Assembly: GCA_035574295.1 (NCBI GenBank)
Contig: DATLYX010000015.1
Location: 1 to 63,543, forward strand
Reading direction: 5' to 3'
Source of the DNA: PNAI01 sp035574295
GTDB lineage: Bacteria > Pseudomonadota > Alphaproteobacteria > Rhizobiales > Xanthobacteraceae
DNA: 63,543 nt
In this document: one piece after another, positions 24,783 through 33,248 of the stretch
Layout of the letters: each line of letters opens with the position of its first letter
Position numbering within the stretch: position 1 is the stretch's first letter
Made by a program: the position numbers and the translations under genes
Notes under the pieces: generated by a model
The model's input: the letters and a program-made list of their open reading frames with translations, nothing else
Told to the model about the DNA's origin: nothing
Databases searched by the model: none

Positions 24783-26420
24783 TTAGAAGTCCATGCCACC
24801 GCCGGGCGGGGCCGCCGGCGTCTCTTTCTTCTTCGGAAGCTCGGCGATCATGGCTTCGGTGGTGATCAAGAGGCCGGCCACGGAGGCGGCATCCTGCAGC
24901 GCGGTGCGCACCACCTTGGTGGGGTCGATGATGCCCTTCTTCACCAAGTCGGTGTATTCGCCGGACTGCGCGTCATAGCCCCAGTTGTATTGATCCTTCT
25001 CGAGGATCTTGCCGACCACCACGGAGCCGTCCTCGCCGGCGTTGATCGCGATCTGGCGCGCGGGCGCAGACAGCGCCTTGCGCACGATCTCGACGCCGTG
25101 CTTCTGGTCTTCGTTCTCGGTGCGGACGCGCTTGATCGCCTCGATGGCGCGCAGCAGGGCAACGCCGCCGCCAGGCAGGATGCCCTCCTCCACGGCCGCG
25201 CGGGTGGCATGCATGGCGTCATCCACGCGATCCTTGCGCTCCTTCACCTCGACCTCCGTTGCGCCACCGACGCGGATCACCGCAACGCCGCCCGCGAGCT
25301 TGGCGAGCCGCTCCTGCAGCTTCTCGCGATCATAGTCGGAGGTGGTCTCCTCGATCTGCTGCTTGATCTGGGCGATGTGGTCGTCGATGTCCTTCTTCTT
25401 GCCGGCGCCGTTGACGATCGTGGTGTTCTCCTTGTCGATCATCACCTTCTTGGCGCGGCCGAGCATGCTGAGCGTGACGTTCTCAAGCTTGATGCCGAGG
25501 TCCTCCGAGATCGCCGTGCCGCCGGTCAGGATCGCAATGTCCTGCAGCATGGCCTTGCGGCGATCGCCGAAGCCCGGCGCCTTCACCGCCGCAACCTTCA
25601 GGCCGCCGCGCAGCTTGTTGACCACGAGGGTGGCCAGCGCCTCGCCTTCCACCTCCTCAGCGATGATGAGCAGCGGCTTGCCGGTCTGCACCACCGCTTC
25701 GAGCAGCGGCAACAGCTCCTGCAAGCCGGACAGCTTCTTCTCGTAGATGAGGATGTAAGGATCCTCCATCTCCACCCGCATCTTGTCGGCGTTGGTGATG
25801 AAGTAGGGCGAGATGTAGCCGCGGTCGAACTGCATGCCTTCGACCACGTCGAGCTCGGTCTCCAGGGATTTGGCCTCTTCGACGGTGATCACTCCCTCGT
25901 TGCCGACGCGCTTCATGGCGTCGGCAAGGAAGCGGCCGATCTCCTGGTCGCCGTTGGCGGAAATGGTGGCGACCTGGGCGATCTCGTCGTTGGAGGTGAC
26001 TTTCTTGGAGTTCTTCTTGAGGTCCTCGACCACGGCCTCGACGGCAAGGTCAATGCCGCGCTTGAGGTCCATGGGGTTCATGCCCGCGGCCACCGCCTTT
26101 GCGCCTTCCTTGACAATGGCGGCCGCAAGCACGGTTGCCGTGGTGGTGCCATCGCCGGCCGTATCGGAGCATTTGGAGGCGACCTCACGGACCATCTGGG
26201 CGCCCATGTTCTCGAACTTGTCCTCAAGTTCGATCTCTTTGGCGACGGTCACGCCGTCCTTGGTGATGCGTGGGGCGCCAAAACTCTTGTCGAGCACCAC
26301 GTTGCGGCCCTTCGGGCCGAGCGTCACCTTCACCGCATTGGCCAGAATCTCGACGCCGCGCAGCATGCGATCGCGCGCTTCGGTCGAAAACTTGACTTCC
26401 TTGGCAGCCATGTTCGTCAC
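24783..26420 (-). CDS. groL: chaperonin GroEL (60 kDa)
   Basis: Full-length 545-residue Hsp60 that folds client proteins inside a double ring with GroES. MAAKEVKFSTEARDRMLRG at the start, the ATP-site DGTTTATVLA, and the mobile tail PGGGMDF are all seen. It lies 73 bp downstream of groES. Many Rhizobiales have several groEL copies; the CIRCE element ahead of this operon suggests it is the heat-inducible, HrcA-controlled one. An equally long open frame on the opposite strand is a shadow. Confidence 0.98.
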   Translation of the reverse strand: MTNMAAKEVKFSTEARDRMLRGVEILANAVKVTLGPKGRNVVLDKSFGAPRITKDGVTVAKEIELEDKFENMGAQMVREVASKCSDTAGDGTTTATVLAAAIVKEGAKAVAAGMNPMDLKRGIDLAVEAVVEDLKKNSKKVTSNDEIAQVATISANGDQEIGRFLADAMKRVGNEGVITVEEAKSLETELDVVEGMQFDRGYISPYFITNADKMRVEMEDPYILIYEKKLSGLQELLPLLEAVVQTGKPLLIIAEEVEGEALATLVVNKLRGGLKVAAVKAPGFGDRRKAMLQDIAILTGGTAISEDLGIKLENVTLSMLGRAKKVMIDKENTTIVNGAGKKKDIDDHIAQIKQQIEETTSDYDREKLQERLAKLAGGVAVIRVGGATEVEVKERKDRVDDAMHATRAAVEEGILPGGGVALLRAIEAIKRVRTENEDQKHGVEIVRKALSAPARQIAINAGEDGSVVVGKILEKDQYNWGYDAQSGEYTDLVKKGIIDPTKVVRTALQDAASVAGLLITTEAMIAELPKKKETPAAPPGGGMDF

Positions 26421-26493
26421 TCCATTAGATCTGATGTCATCGTTCCGCTACGGCGCCGTGGCGGCGCACACGCGAAACGCCTGAATTTCTGAG

Positions 26494-26808
26494 TTATGCG
26501 GCCTTCTTCTTGGCCACGGCGTCTTCGATGACGCCCATGACGTCGGATTCTTTCATGATCAGATATTCGACGCCGTCGATCTTGACCTCGGTGCCGGACC
26601 ACTTGCCGAACAGAATGCGGTCGCCAACCTTCAGGTCGATCGGGATGAGCTTGCCGGTCTCGTCGCGGCCGCCGGGACCCACGGCGATCACCTCGCCTTG
26701 GGAGGGCTTCTCCTTGGCGGTGTCCGGTATGATGATGCCGCCAGCGGATCGCTCTTCGGCTTCAATGCGCTTGACGAGAACGCGATCGTGAAGCGGACGA
26801 AACTTCAT
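26494..26808 (-). CDS. groS: co-chaperonin GroES (10 kDa)
   Basis: 104-residue lid of the chaperonin. The start MKFRPLHDRVLVKRIEAEE follows TAGGAGGC at ideal distance; an open frame extends 40 codons upstream but has no family similarity. Landmarks: mobile loop AEERSAGGIIIPDTAKEKPSQG and EVIAVGPGGRDETG. It is the first gene of the groES-groEL operon, with the CIRCE operator ~140 bp before the start. Confidence 0.98.
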   Translation of the reverse strand: MKFRPLHDRVLVKRIEAEERSAGGIIIPDTAKEKPSQGEVIAVGPGGRDETGKLIPIDLKVGDRILFGKWSGTEVKIDGVEYLIMKESDVMGVIEDAVAKKKAA

Positions 26809-27126
26809 GCTAAAGCCTCCTACCCTAAATAGCTGATCTGGCGTTGATTTTCGGAGAGCGGCCGGCGACTTACAGCCTCCGCCTCGCCCTCCTGCGCCGC
26901 TAGCTAGGCGGCGTTGGCGCGCGATCAAGAGGATCGCACAAAATTTTTAGCACTCATTGTAGCAGAGTGCTAGTAGCCCCCTCTCAGGGGTGTTAGCATT
27001 AACGAATGGATGCTGCCAACCGCTTGATTTAACAAATTTTTTACCCACGACTCTGAAAACTGTGCAATTGATAAGACCCTTCGGTCTGCAGAGGAGGGCA
27101 ACAGGGCAGGGATGGAGAATGGAGCG
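26809..27126. other. groES leader and promoter region
   Basis: About 318 bp between groES and usg. From the groES side: an untranslated leader (~26809-26946), the CIRCE operator with a TACAAT -10-like hexamer on the minus strand (complement of 26956-26961), and further upstream an AT-rich stretch (26990-27050). The last part should carry the usg promoter on the plus strand. No gene seen. Confidence 0.6.
26947..26973 (-). promoter_or_regulatory. CIRCE operator (HrcA binding site)
   Basis: TTAGCACTC - 9 nt - GAGTGCTAG; it matches the CIRCE consensus except for the final base. The spacer carries a minus-strand TACAAT, as expected when CIRCE overlaps the promoter. HrcA bound here would repress groESL until heat shock. 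hrcA itself is not in the window. Confidence 0.92.
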
Positions 27127-27396
27127 ATGTCTACGCGGGATTTTCGGCGTCAACTGAGTGGGTACGGGCTCACCACGGCGCGGATTCTGTACCGGCGCCC
27201 CGATCACCCTTGGCTTTTGCAAACCTATGTCTGGCAGGAGTACGACCTCTGGCCGCAGTTCCCGCAATTACAGGAATTTCTTGCCTTCTGGCAGCGGTCG
27301 CTGGCCGGTGCCCTGCACTCGGTGACCGTGGCGCACAGCCGGCTCATCAAGCCTGCCGAGCTGCGCATGATCGACGGGGAGTTCAAGCTCAATTGA
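27127..27396 (+). CDS. usg: Usg family protein
   Basis: 89 residues, MSTRDFRRQLSGYGLTTARI onward, with YRRPDHPWLLQTYVWQEYDL and HSVTVAHSRLIKPAELR. This is the small Usg family, named for its place near trp genes in some alphaproteobacteria; function unknown. The ATG at 27127 has AATGGAGCG before it; an in-frame ATG at 27112 is also possible. It ends 2 bp before the convergent nucleoside transporter stop. Confidence 0.9.
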   Translation: MSTRDFRRQLSGYGLTTARILYRRPDHPWLLQTYVWQEYDLWPQFPQLQEFLAFWQRSLAGALHSVTVAHSRLIKPAELRMIDGEFKLN

Positions 27397-27398
27397 GG

Positions 27399-28643
27399 TT
27401 AGCTTAACACCCCCACTATTGCGCCGAGCAGCAGCGTGGACAACGTGCCGGACAGGATGGATTTCATTCCGAGAGAGATGATGTCAGCGCGACGTTCAGG
27501 CGCCATGGTCAGAAGCCCGCCGATCATGATGCCCAGGCTGCCGAAATTGGCGAAGCCGCAAAGGGCGTAAAGCATGATCAAGCGCGAGCGCTCGGACAGC
27601 GCGTCGGCAGGCAGCTTCGACATATCGAAATAAGCGACAAACTCGTTGACGATAGTCTTGGTGCCCATGAGCGCGCCGGCGGTGCCGGACTCCGCCCATG
27701 GCACGCCGATCAGCCAGCACAGCGGCTGCAAGATCGTCCCCAGCGCGCGCTGCAAGGTGATCGGCGCCTCGCCAACCGGAGGAAGCAGCCCCAACACCGC
27801 ATTGGCAAGATGGACCAGCGCGACGAACACGATCAGCATTGCGATGATGCTGAGCAGGAGCTCGAGGCCGGCCATGGTGCCCTTGACGATGGCGTCCATG
27901 GTGCTCGTGGCAACCTGCGGGATTTGGTGCGCTCCGCCTAAAGCTGTGCCGCGGTCTGGCACCATGATCTGGCCGAAAAGGATGGCGGCCGGTGCGCCGA
28001 GCACCGAAGCGATAATGAAGTGGCCCGCCGCGTCAGGGATGATCGGGCTCAGGAACTGCACGTAGATCACGAGCACGGTGCCGGCGATGCCGGCCATGCC
28101 GCCGGTCATCACCACGAACAGCTCACCACGCGAGAGCTTCGCCAGATACGGCCGAATGAACAGCGGCGCCTCCACCATGCCGACAAAGATATTGGCGGCG
28201 GTGGAGAGCCCGACCGCGCCGCTCACGCCCAGCGTGCGCTCGAGCGCCCAGGAGAAGCCGCGCACGATCGGCGGCAGAATGCGCCAATAGAACAACAGCG
28301 TGGTAAGTACGCTCATCACCAGCACGAGGGGAAGCGCCTGAAAGGCGATGACAAATTCGGCACCGGGATTTTTGAGCTCGAAGGGCAGCGGGCCGCCGCC
28401 GAGATAGCCGAAAACAAAACTCGTGCCGGCGCGAGTGGCAGACGCAATCGCCTCCACCGCACTGTTGGCGGCGGCAAAGGCTGTGCGAACCGGCGGGATC
28501 TTCAGAAAGATGACGGCGAGCGCAACCGTGATGGCGAGACCTGATGCGGCGCGGCGCCAGGATACGGCGCGGCGATCTTCGCTGATGGCCCAGGCGAGGG
28601 CGATCAGCACAGCAATGCCGAGTGCGGATTGCAGCTTTTCCAC
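27399..28643 (-). CDS. nupC: concentrative nucleoside transporter (NupC family)
   Basis: 414-residue inner-membrane symporter for nucleosides driven by protons or sodium. Family segments: GLSTAANIFVGMVEAPLFIR, RGELFVVMTGGMAGIAGTVL, IGVPWAESGTAGALMGTKTI, NEFVAYFDMSKLP and LCGFANFGSLGIMIGGL. The start is GTG at 28643, with GGGGAG just upstream. A perfect inverted repeat lies 9-31 bp before this start and could be an operator or mRNA hairpin. Confidence 0.93.
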   Translation of the reverse strand: MEKLQSALGIAVLIALAWAISEDRRAVSWRRAASGLAITVALAVIFLKIPPVRTAFAAANSAVEAIASATRAGTSFVFGYLGGGPLPFELKNPGAEFVIAFQALPLVLVMSVLTTLLFYWRILPPIVRGFSWALERTLGVSGAVGLSTAANIFVGMVEAPLFIRPYLAKLSRGELFVVMTGGMAGIAGTVLVIYVQFLSPIIPDAAGHFIIASVLGAPAAILFGQIMVPDRGTALGGAHQIPQVATSTMDAIVKGTMAGLELLLSIIAMLIVFVALVHLANAVLGLLPPVGEAPITLQRALGTILQPLCWLIGVPWAESGTAGALMGTKTIVNEFVAYFDMSKLPADALSERSRLIMLYALCGFANFGSLGIMIGGLLTMAPERRADIISLGMKSILSGTLSTLLLGAIVGVLS

Positions 28644-28651
28644 GACTCCCC

Positions 28652-28674
28652 ATGCGCGGCCGCGGGCCGCGCAT
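28652..28674. promoter_or_regulatory. inverted repeat upstream of nupC
   Basis: Perfect 10-bp arms ATGCGCGGCC / GGCCGCGCAT around GCG, in the 106-bp gap between the divergent nupC and cyclophilin-like genes. It overlaps the expected 5' leader of nupC. Role unproven. Confidence 0.55.
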
Positions 28675-28749
28675 CCGTGTGACAGTGCCGCTTGTGAAAT
28701 GGCAGAATGGATTGGTCAAGCCCGGCAAGGGCCCACACGAGAGGTTTGA

Positions 28750-29124
28750 ATGGCGCGGATACGCTTTGACTTCGGGACGTTGACACTGGATGCTGATTTG
28801 CTCGACACGCCGACCGCCAAGACGATCGCGGCGGCGCTGCCAATCAATTCCTCGGCCCTGACCTGGGGCGAGGAGGTTTACTTCGAGATTCCGGTGCGCG
28901 TTGCGCGCGAGAAAGACGCGCGCGCGGTGGTCACGCCGGGCGAGGTGGCCTATTGGCCGGAGGGGCCGGCGATCGCGCTCGGCTTCGGCCGCACGCCGAT
29001 CAGCCGCGGCGACGAATGCCGGCTGGCGAGCCCATGCAACATTTTCGCGCGCGTGGTGGGTGACGTCGGAACGCTTGCCAAGGTCAAAGGCGGTAGCAAG
29101 GTGGTGGTGACACTCGTCGGCTAG
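28750..29124 (+). CDS. cyclophilin-like fold protein (TM1367 type)
   Basis: 124-residue protein matching the small Cyclophil_like family: TWGEEVYFEIPVRVAREKDA, VTPGEVAYWPEGPAIALGFG and DECRLASPCNIFARVVGD. Members have a cyclophilin-like barrel but lack shown prolyl-isomerase activity. Divergent from nupC; no other partner in sight. Function unknown. Confidence 0.82.
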   Translation: MARIRFDFGTLTLDADLLDTPTAKTIAAALPINSSALTWGEEVYFEIPVRVAREKDARAVVTPGEVAYWPEGPAIALGFGRTPISRGDECRLASPCNIFARVVGDVGTLAKVKGGSKVVVTLVG

Positions 29125-29342
29125 GAGCGACGACGGCGATCCTGCCAAGGCACAGCAGCGGGCGCGTGACCTCGAGCGTTCCCTTCCAGAGTCCGCACAC
29201 TCGGTCTTGTGACCAGGAGCCCCATAGGACTCGCGGCTTCTGCAAGCGCGTTTGAATTGCGGGGCAGTGAAATATTTCGTAAAAAGGCTGCAAGGATGGA
29301 CCACCCTAGAGTCCAGCCGTCAACCGCCGGGAGGATAAAGCC

Positions 29343-30359
29343 ATGATCCACTTGCGCTGCATTTCGGCACTTTTCGCCACGGCAGTGATCGTCACGCCCA
29401 GCATGGTCGCCGCGCAACAGAAGCTCGTTGTCGCGATGCCGACCAATCCGCCCAACATCGTACACATGCCGCTGTACGTCGCCATCGATCTCGGCCTTTT
29501 CAAGAAGCACGGCGTGACGGTTGAAGCGGTCAGGCTGGAAGGAGGTGTGCATGCATTCCGCGCTATGGTCGCGGGCAACGCCGACGTCGCCTCGTCGCCC
29601 GGACCGTACTCTATCGTTGCCCGGTCGAAAGGCTCGGGCACAAAACTCATTCTGGCCAATGCCAACAAGCTCGAAGTCTCGATGGTCGTGCAGAACACGA
29701 TCAAGACGCTCGCCGATTTGAAGGGCAAGCGCATTGGCATCCAGGAGCCTAACGGCTTCGCCGATGTATTAAGCCGCAGCGTGCTGCGCGCGGCAAAGAT
29801 CGATCCTAAGGAAGTGACCTTCGTCAGCATCCTATCGGAGGACGTACCGCCGCTGGTGGCCGGTCAAATCGACACCGCAATCCTGCACATCGAACAGGAA
29901 ATCATCGCAAAGAGCAAATTGCCCACGTTGCACGCTGTAGCCCGGCTTTGGGAGCTACAACCGAAAAACCTCTATAACGTCATGGCGGTGACCGAGAAAA
30001 CACTGGCCAGCAAGCGCGCGGCACTTGTCGGCTTCGTCAAGGGCCACATCGAGGCAACGCGCCTGATGTACACGGACAAGGCCAAGGTGATGCCTGTGAT
30101 TGTGAAGTATACCAACTTACCGCAGGACGTTGCCGAGAAGTCGCTCGACTTCCTGGTGAAGGAGTGCATCTGGGACGCCAACCATGGCATGTCGCCTTCA
30201 CGGGTGAGTTGGACCACCGAATTGATGGAGCGTGTCGGCAATATCGAAAAGGGCAAGGCGCCGAAGTACGACGAGGTGATCGATATTTCGCTCGCGCAGG
30301 AGGCGCTTAAGGCACTCGGCGAGTGGAAAGGTCCGATGTGCCCGTCGGAGCAGTCGTAA
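29343..30359 (+). CDS. ABC transporter substrate-binding protein, NMT1/SsuA-like
   Basis: 338 residues with a Sec signal (MIHLRCISALFATAVIVTPSMVAAQ). The mature part is of the NMT1/THI5/TauA type: PLYVAIDLGLFKKHGVTVE, VAGNADVASSPGP, LKGKRIGIQEP, VAGQIDTAILHIEQE. Such proteins bind sulfonates, nitrate-like ions, pyrimidines or aromatic acids; the ligand cannot be told. No TPP riboswitch was seen upstream. GGGAGGATAA precedes the ATG. Permease and ATPase genes follow. Confidence 0.9.
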   Translation: MIHLRCISALFATAVIVTPSMVAAQQKLVVAMPTNPPNIVHMPLYVAIDLGLFKKHGVTVEAVRLEGGVHAFRAMVAGNADVASSPGPYSIVARSKGSGTKLILANANKLEVSMVVQNTIKTLADLKGKRIGIQEPNGFADVLSRSVLRAAKIDPKEVTFVSILSEDVPPLVAGQIDTAILHIEQEIIAKSKLPTLHAVARLWELQPKNLYNVMAVTEKTLASKRAALVGFVKGHIEATRLMYTDKAKVMPVIVKYTNLPQDVAEKSLDFLVKECIWDANHGMSPSRVSWTTELMERVGNIEKGKAPKYDEVIDISLAQEALKALGEWKGPMCPSEQS

Positions 30360-30485
30360 CCGGCTGCCCAAATGACGTCGAAGAGGGTAGGCTAGGGGCG
30401 GCGGGGAATGTCCCGCCGCCCGGAGGCGTCCCGGACTTGCCGGCGCCGGCCCGAAGGTCCGCAAGGGATCGAGCAGGAGCAGCGA

Positions 30486-31319
30486 ATGACGGTGATCAAC
30501 GAGGCTCAGGCAACCGCGGCGGACGCTGCGCCACAGGCCGCTGCAAAGGGGGACCAGGAGCCCTTCTGGTGTCAGCGCCCGTTTTACCGTTATGGCTTCG
30601 TGCTGCTGATCGTCGCCCTGTGGGAACTGTTCGGACCGCTGGTCAATCCGATCCTGTTTTCATATCCGTCCAAAATTCTCATCGCCGCGTTTCAACTCAC
30701 TTTCATCACAGGGGAGCTGCCTTACTACGCATGGCAAAGCCTGCAAGTGCTCCTGTATGGACTCGGCCTCGGCATCCTCCTGGGGATTCCGCTTGCGGTG
30801 GTAATGGCGCGCGTGCGCCACGTTGACTGGGCGCTCGATATCCCCATCAACGCGCTCTACGCCACCCCGACCGTCGCTCTGGTGCCGCTGCTCGTGCTTT
30901 GGTTTGGCATTCACATGCAGGCCAAGGTGGTGGTGGTGTTTCTGTTTGCGGTGTTCCCGGTGCTGATCAACACCTATCAGGGCGTGCGCGAGTGCGACAA
31001 GAATATGCTCGAGGTCGCCCGGTCGTTCCGTTCGTCAGAAATGCAAATCTGGCGGCACGTCCTGTTGCCGTTCTCGGTGCCGTATATCGCGGCGGGTATC
31101 CGGCTGGCGATCGGGCGCGGGTTGGTGGGGATGGTGGTCGCCGAGTTCTTTACGTCGATTTCCGGCCTCGGCTACATGATCACCCGCTACGCGCACGTGT
31201 TTGAGACTGACAAGACATTTGTGCCGGTGCTTCTCCTGATGATCCTCGGCGTGGCCCTGACGGGTGCGTTGAAGAGGCTCGAACGACGCATCGCACCGTG
31301 GAGCAGAGCCGACACATGA
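30486..31319 (+). CDS. ABC transporter permease, SsuC/TauC-like
   Basis: 277 residues. After ~30 hydrophilic residues come six membrane segments; the EAA loop reads YQGVRECDKNMLEVARSFRS and IWRHVLLPFSVPYIAAGIRL. This is the BPD_transp_1 permease of aliphatic sulfonate/nitrate/taurine-type importers. ATG 30486 follows CAGGAGCAG. It stands 126 bp after the binding protein gene and 13 bp before the ATPase gene. Confidence 0.92.
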   Translation: MTVINEAQATAADAAPQAAAKGDQEPFWCQRPFYRYGFVLLIVALWELFGPLVNPILFSYPSKILIAAFQLTFITGELPYYAWQSLQVLLYGLGLGILLGIPLAVVMARVRHVDWALDIPINALYATPTVALVPLLVLWFGIHMQAKVVVVFLFAVFPVLINTYQGVRECDKNMLEVARSFRSSEMQIWRHVLLPFSVPYIAAGIRLAIGRGLVGMVVAEFFTSISGLGYMITRYAHVFETDKTFVPVLLLMILGVALTGALKRLERRIAPWSRADT

Positions 31320-31332
31320 GCGGGCGCACGAC

Positions 31333-32178
31333 GTGAGCGACGGGCAGGTAAGCGCGGTACCGCGCCACGAGCGGATCGGCGCTCCGGCGCAAGCCGCTGA
31401 GCTGATGCCGAGCATCCGCGTGCGCGGACTTGCCAAGCGGTTCGGCACGTTGGAAGTCTTCCGCGGCATCGACTTTGATCTCGGGGAGCGCGAGATCCTC
31501 ACCATCGTCGGCCCCTCGGGTTGCGGGAAGACCACGCTGCTCCGCTGCATCGACGGGCTGTTACCGGTCGATGAGGGCGAGATCTGGTGCGGGCGGCAGC
31601 GCGTGACCGAGCCGATCGCCGGCATGGCCATGGTGTTCCAGCACTTTGGTCTGTTTCCTTGGAAAACAGTGTACGACAACGTGGCCTACGGCCTGCAGAT
31701 GGCGGGCGCCTCGCGGGAGGTGATCTCCGAGCGGGTCCCGCGTTTCATCAAGCTCGTGGGGCTGGCCGGATTCGAGCATGCGTATCCGTATCAGATGTCC
31801 GGCGGCATGCAGCAGCGGTGCGGCTTGGCGCGGGCGCTGGCCGTGGAGCCGAGCGTGCTGCTGATGGATGAGCCGTTCGCGGCAGTCGACGCGCAGACGC
31901 GCGAAATTCTGCAATTCGAGCTGCTCCGCATTTGGGAGACGCGACCCACCAGCATGATCTTCGTAACGCATTCGATCGACGAAGCGGTGTTGATGGGCGA
32001 CCGTGTGTTCGTGCTCAAAGGACGACCCAGCAACATCCAGAAGATAGTTACCGTTGATCTGCCGCATCCGCGTACGCGGGACACGCTGCGGCAGGCGCGC
32101 TTCGCCGAGCTGCGCGAAGTGGTGTGGAGCTCGCTGATGAAAGAGGCACGGGAGGCGGAGTTTCATCTTGAGCGGTAA
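31333..32178 (+). CDS. ABC transporter ATP-binding protein, SsuB/TauB-like
   Basis: 281-residue importer ATPase. Walker A GPSGCGKTT near residue 60, Q-loop VFQHFGLFPWKTVYDN, signature MSGGMQQRCGLARAL near 155, Walker B LLMDEPFAAVD near 176, switch His in FVTHSIDEAVLMGDRV. GTG start. With the binding protein and the permease it completes a three-gene importer; the ATPase is encoded last. Confidence 0.95.
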   Translation: MSDGQVSAVPRHERIGAPAQAAELMPSIRVRGLAKRFGTLEVFRGIDFDLGEREILTIVGPSGCGKTTLLRCIDGLLPVDEGEIWCGRQRVTEPIAGMAMVFQHFGLFPWKTVYDNVAYGLQMAGASREVISERVPRFIKLVGLAGFEHAYPYQMSGGMQQRCGLARALAVEPSVLLMDEPFAAVDAQTREILQFELLRIWETRPTSMIFVTHSIDEAVLMGDRVFVLKGRPSNIQKIVTVDLPHPRTRDTLRQARFAELREVVWSSLMKEAREAEFHLER

Positions 32179-32327
32179 TGGTTAGGCTTCTACAGACGCA
32201 TGCGTGGACTGCCGCGTGGTTGCCTCAACCGAACAGTGCTTGAGCACGGCGTTCTCGATTGAGCATTACGCCTCGCACGCGCGAGGCGCGCGGCGTGGGC
32301 TGTCTTGGCGTGTGGCTGCACACCAAA

Positions 32328-33086
32328 TCAGCCGCGACCCACGAACGGCATTTCGTTGGCCATCACGGTCATGAACAGCACGTTGGTGTCGAGCGGCAGG
32401 CTCGCCATGTAAACCACGGCGCGGGCGGCATCGTCGGCGCTCATGCGCGGCTCGATCATCATGCGGCCGTCCGGCTGCATCACGCCCTGGCCCTGTACCA
32501 TGCGCTCGGTGAGCGGGGTCGCGGCGTTGCCAATGTCGATCTGGCCGCAAGTGATGCCGGTGCCGCGGCAGTCGAGCGCGGTCTGCTTGGTGAGGCCGGT
32601 GACCGCGTGCTTGGTCGCGGTGTAGGCGGCCGAGCGCGGGCGCGGGGTATGGGCAGAAATCGAGCCATTGTTGATGATGCGCCCGCCCTTGGGATCCTGC
32701 GCTTTCATGATCTTGATCGCCTCTTGGGTGCACAAAAAGACGCCGGTGAGATTGGTGTCCACCACCTTCTTCCAGGTCTCGTAGGGCAGCTCCTCCATCG
32801 GCACCGCAGGCGCGCCGATGCCGGCGTTGTTGAACAACAGATCGAGTCGGCCGAACGTGGCCTTGGTCTTTTCGAACAGCGCCTTGACCGAGACGGGATC
32901 GCTCACGTCGGTCGGCACTACCAGCGATTTGGCGGGCGCGGCCGCCTTGGCGGTTTCCTCGAGCAGCTCCTTGCGGCGGCCGGCAAGCACCACGGCATAA
33001 CCCTCGCGCGCCAACGCCAGCGCTACCGCGCGGCCGATGCCGGTGCCGGCGCCGGTGACGAGTGCAATTTTTTGTGAGACGGCCAT
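32328..33086 (-). CDS. short-chain dehydrogenase/reductase (SDR)
   Basis: 252-residue classical SDR. NAD(P) motif TGAGTGIGRAVA near residue 11, AGRRKE after beta-2 (suggesting NADP preference), NNAGIG, catalytic Ser in NNGSISAHTPRPRS, and YTATKHA with the Tyr/Lys pair. Substrate unknown. The gene follows the ABC operon convergently and has no obvious operon partner. Confidence 0.9.
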   Translation of the reverse strand: MAVSQKIALVTGAGTGIGRAVALALAREGYAVVLAGRRKELLEETAKAAAPAKSLVVPTDVSDPVSVKALFEKTKATFGRLDLLFNNAGIGAPAVPMEELPYETWKKVVDTNLTGVFLCTQEAIKIMKAQDPKGGRIINNGSISAHTPRPRSAAYTATKHAVTGLTKQTALDCRGTGITCGQIDIGNAATPLTERMVQGQGVMQPDGRMMIEPRMSADDAARAVVYMASLPLDTNVLFMTVMANEMPFVGRG

Positions 33087-33248
33087 CTCCCTCCTCCACG
33101 TTCAAAGGCCGCTCATCCTGAAGCTTTGCCTCGATCGCCGCAACGGTTGCGTTGCGCATTCGCCGGCGAGGTCCGGCTTTCGGGACGAGGCGGCCAGCGA
33201 GTCGAGCGATGAAGGCGAGGGGGAAGGCGCAGACAGCGCGGCAGCGCG

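Noticed and set aside
24681..26492. 603-codon open frame on the plus strand opposite groEL
   Set aside because: It mirrors groEL exactly in a high-GC gene, has His/Leu/Asp-rich composition typical of antisense frames and no family motif; GroEL on the other strand is certain.
29125..29342. TPP riboswitch before the NMT1/THI5-like binding protein
   Set aside because: The conserved CUGAGA and the downstream P4/P5 core sequences are absent, so thiamine-precursor uptake is not supported.
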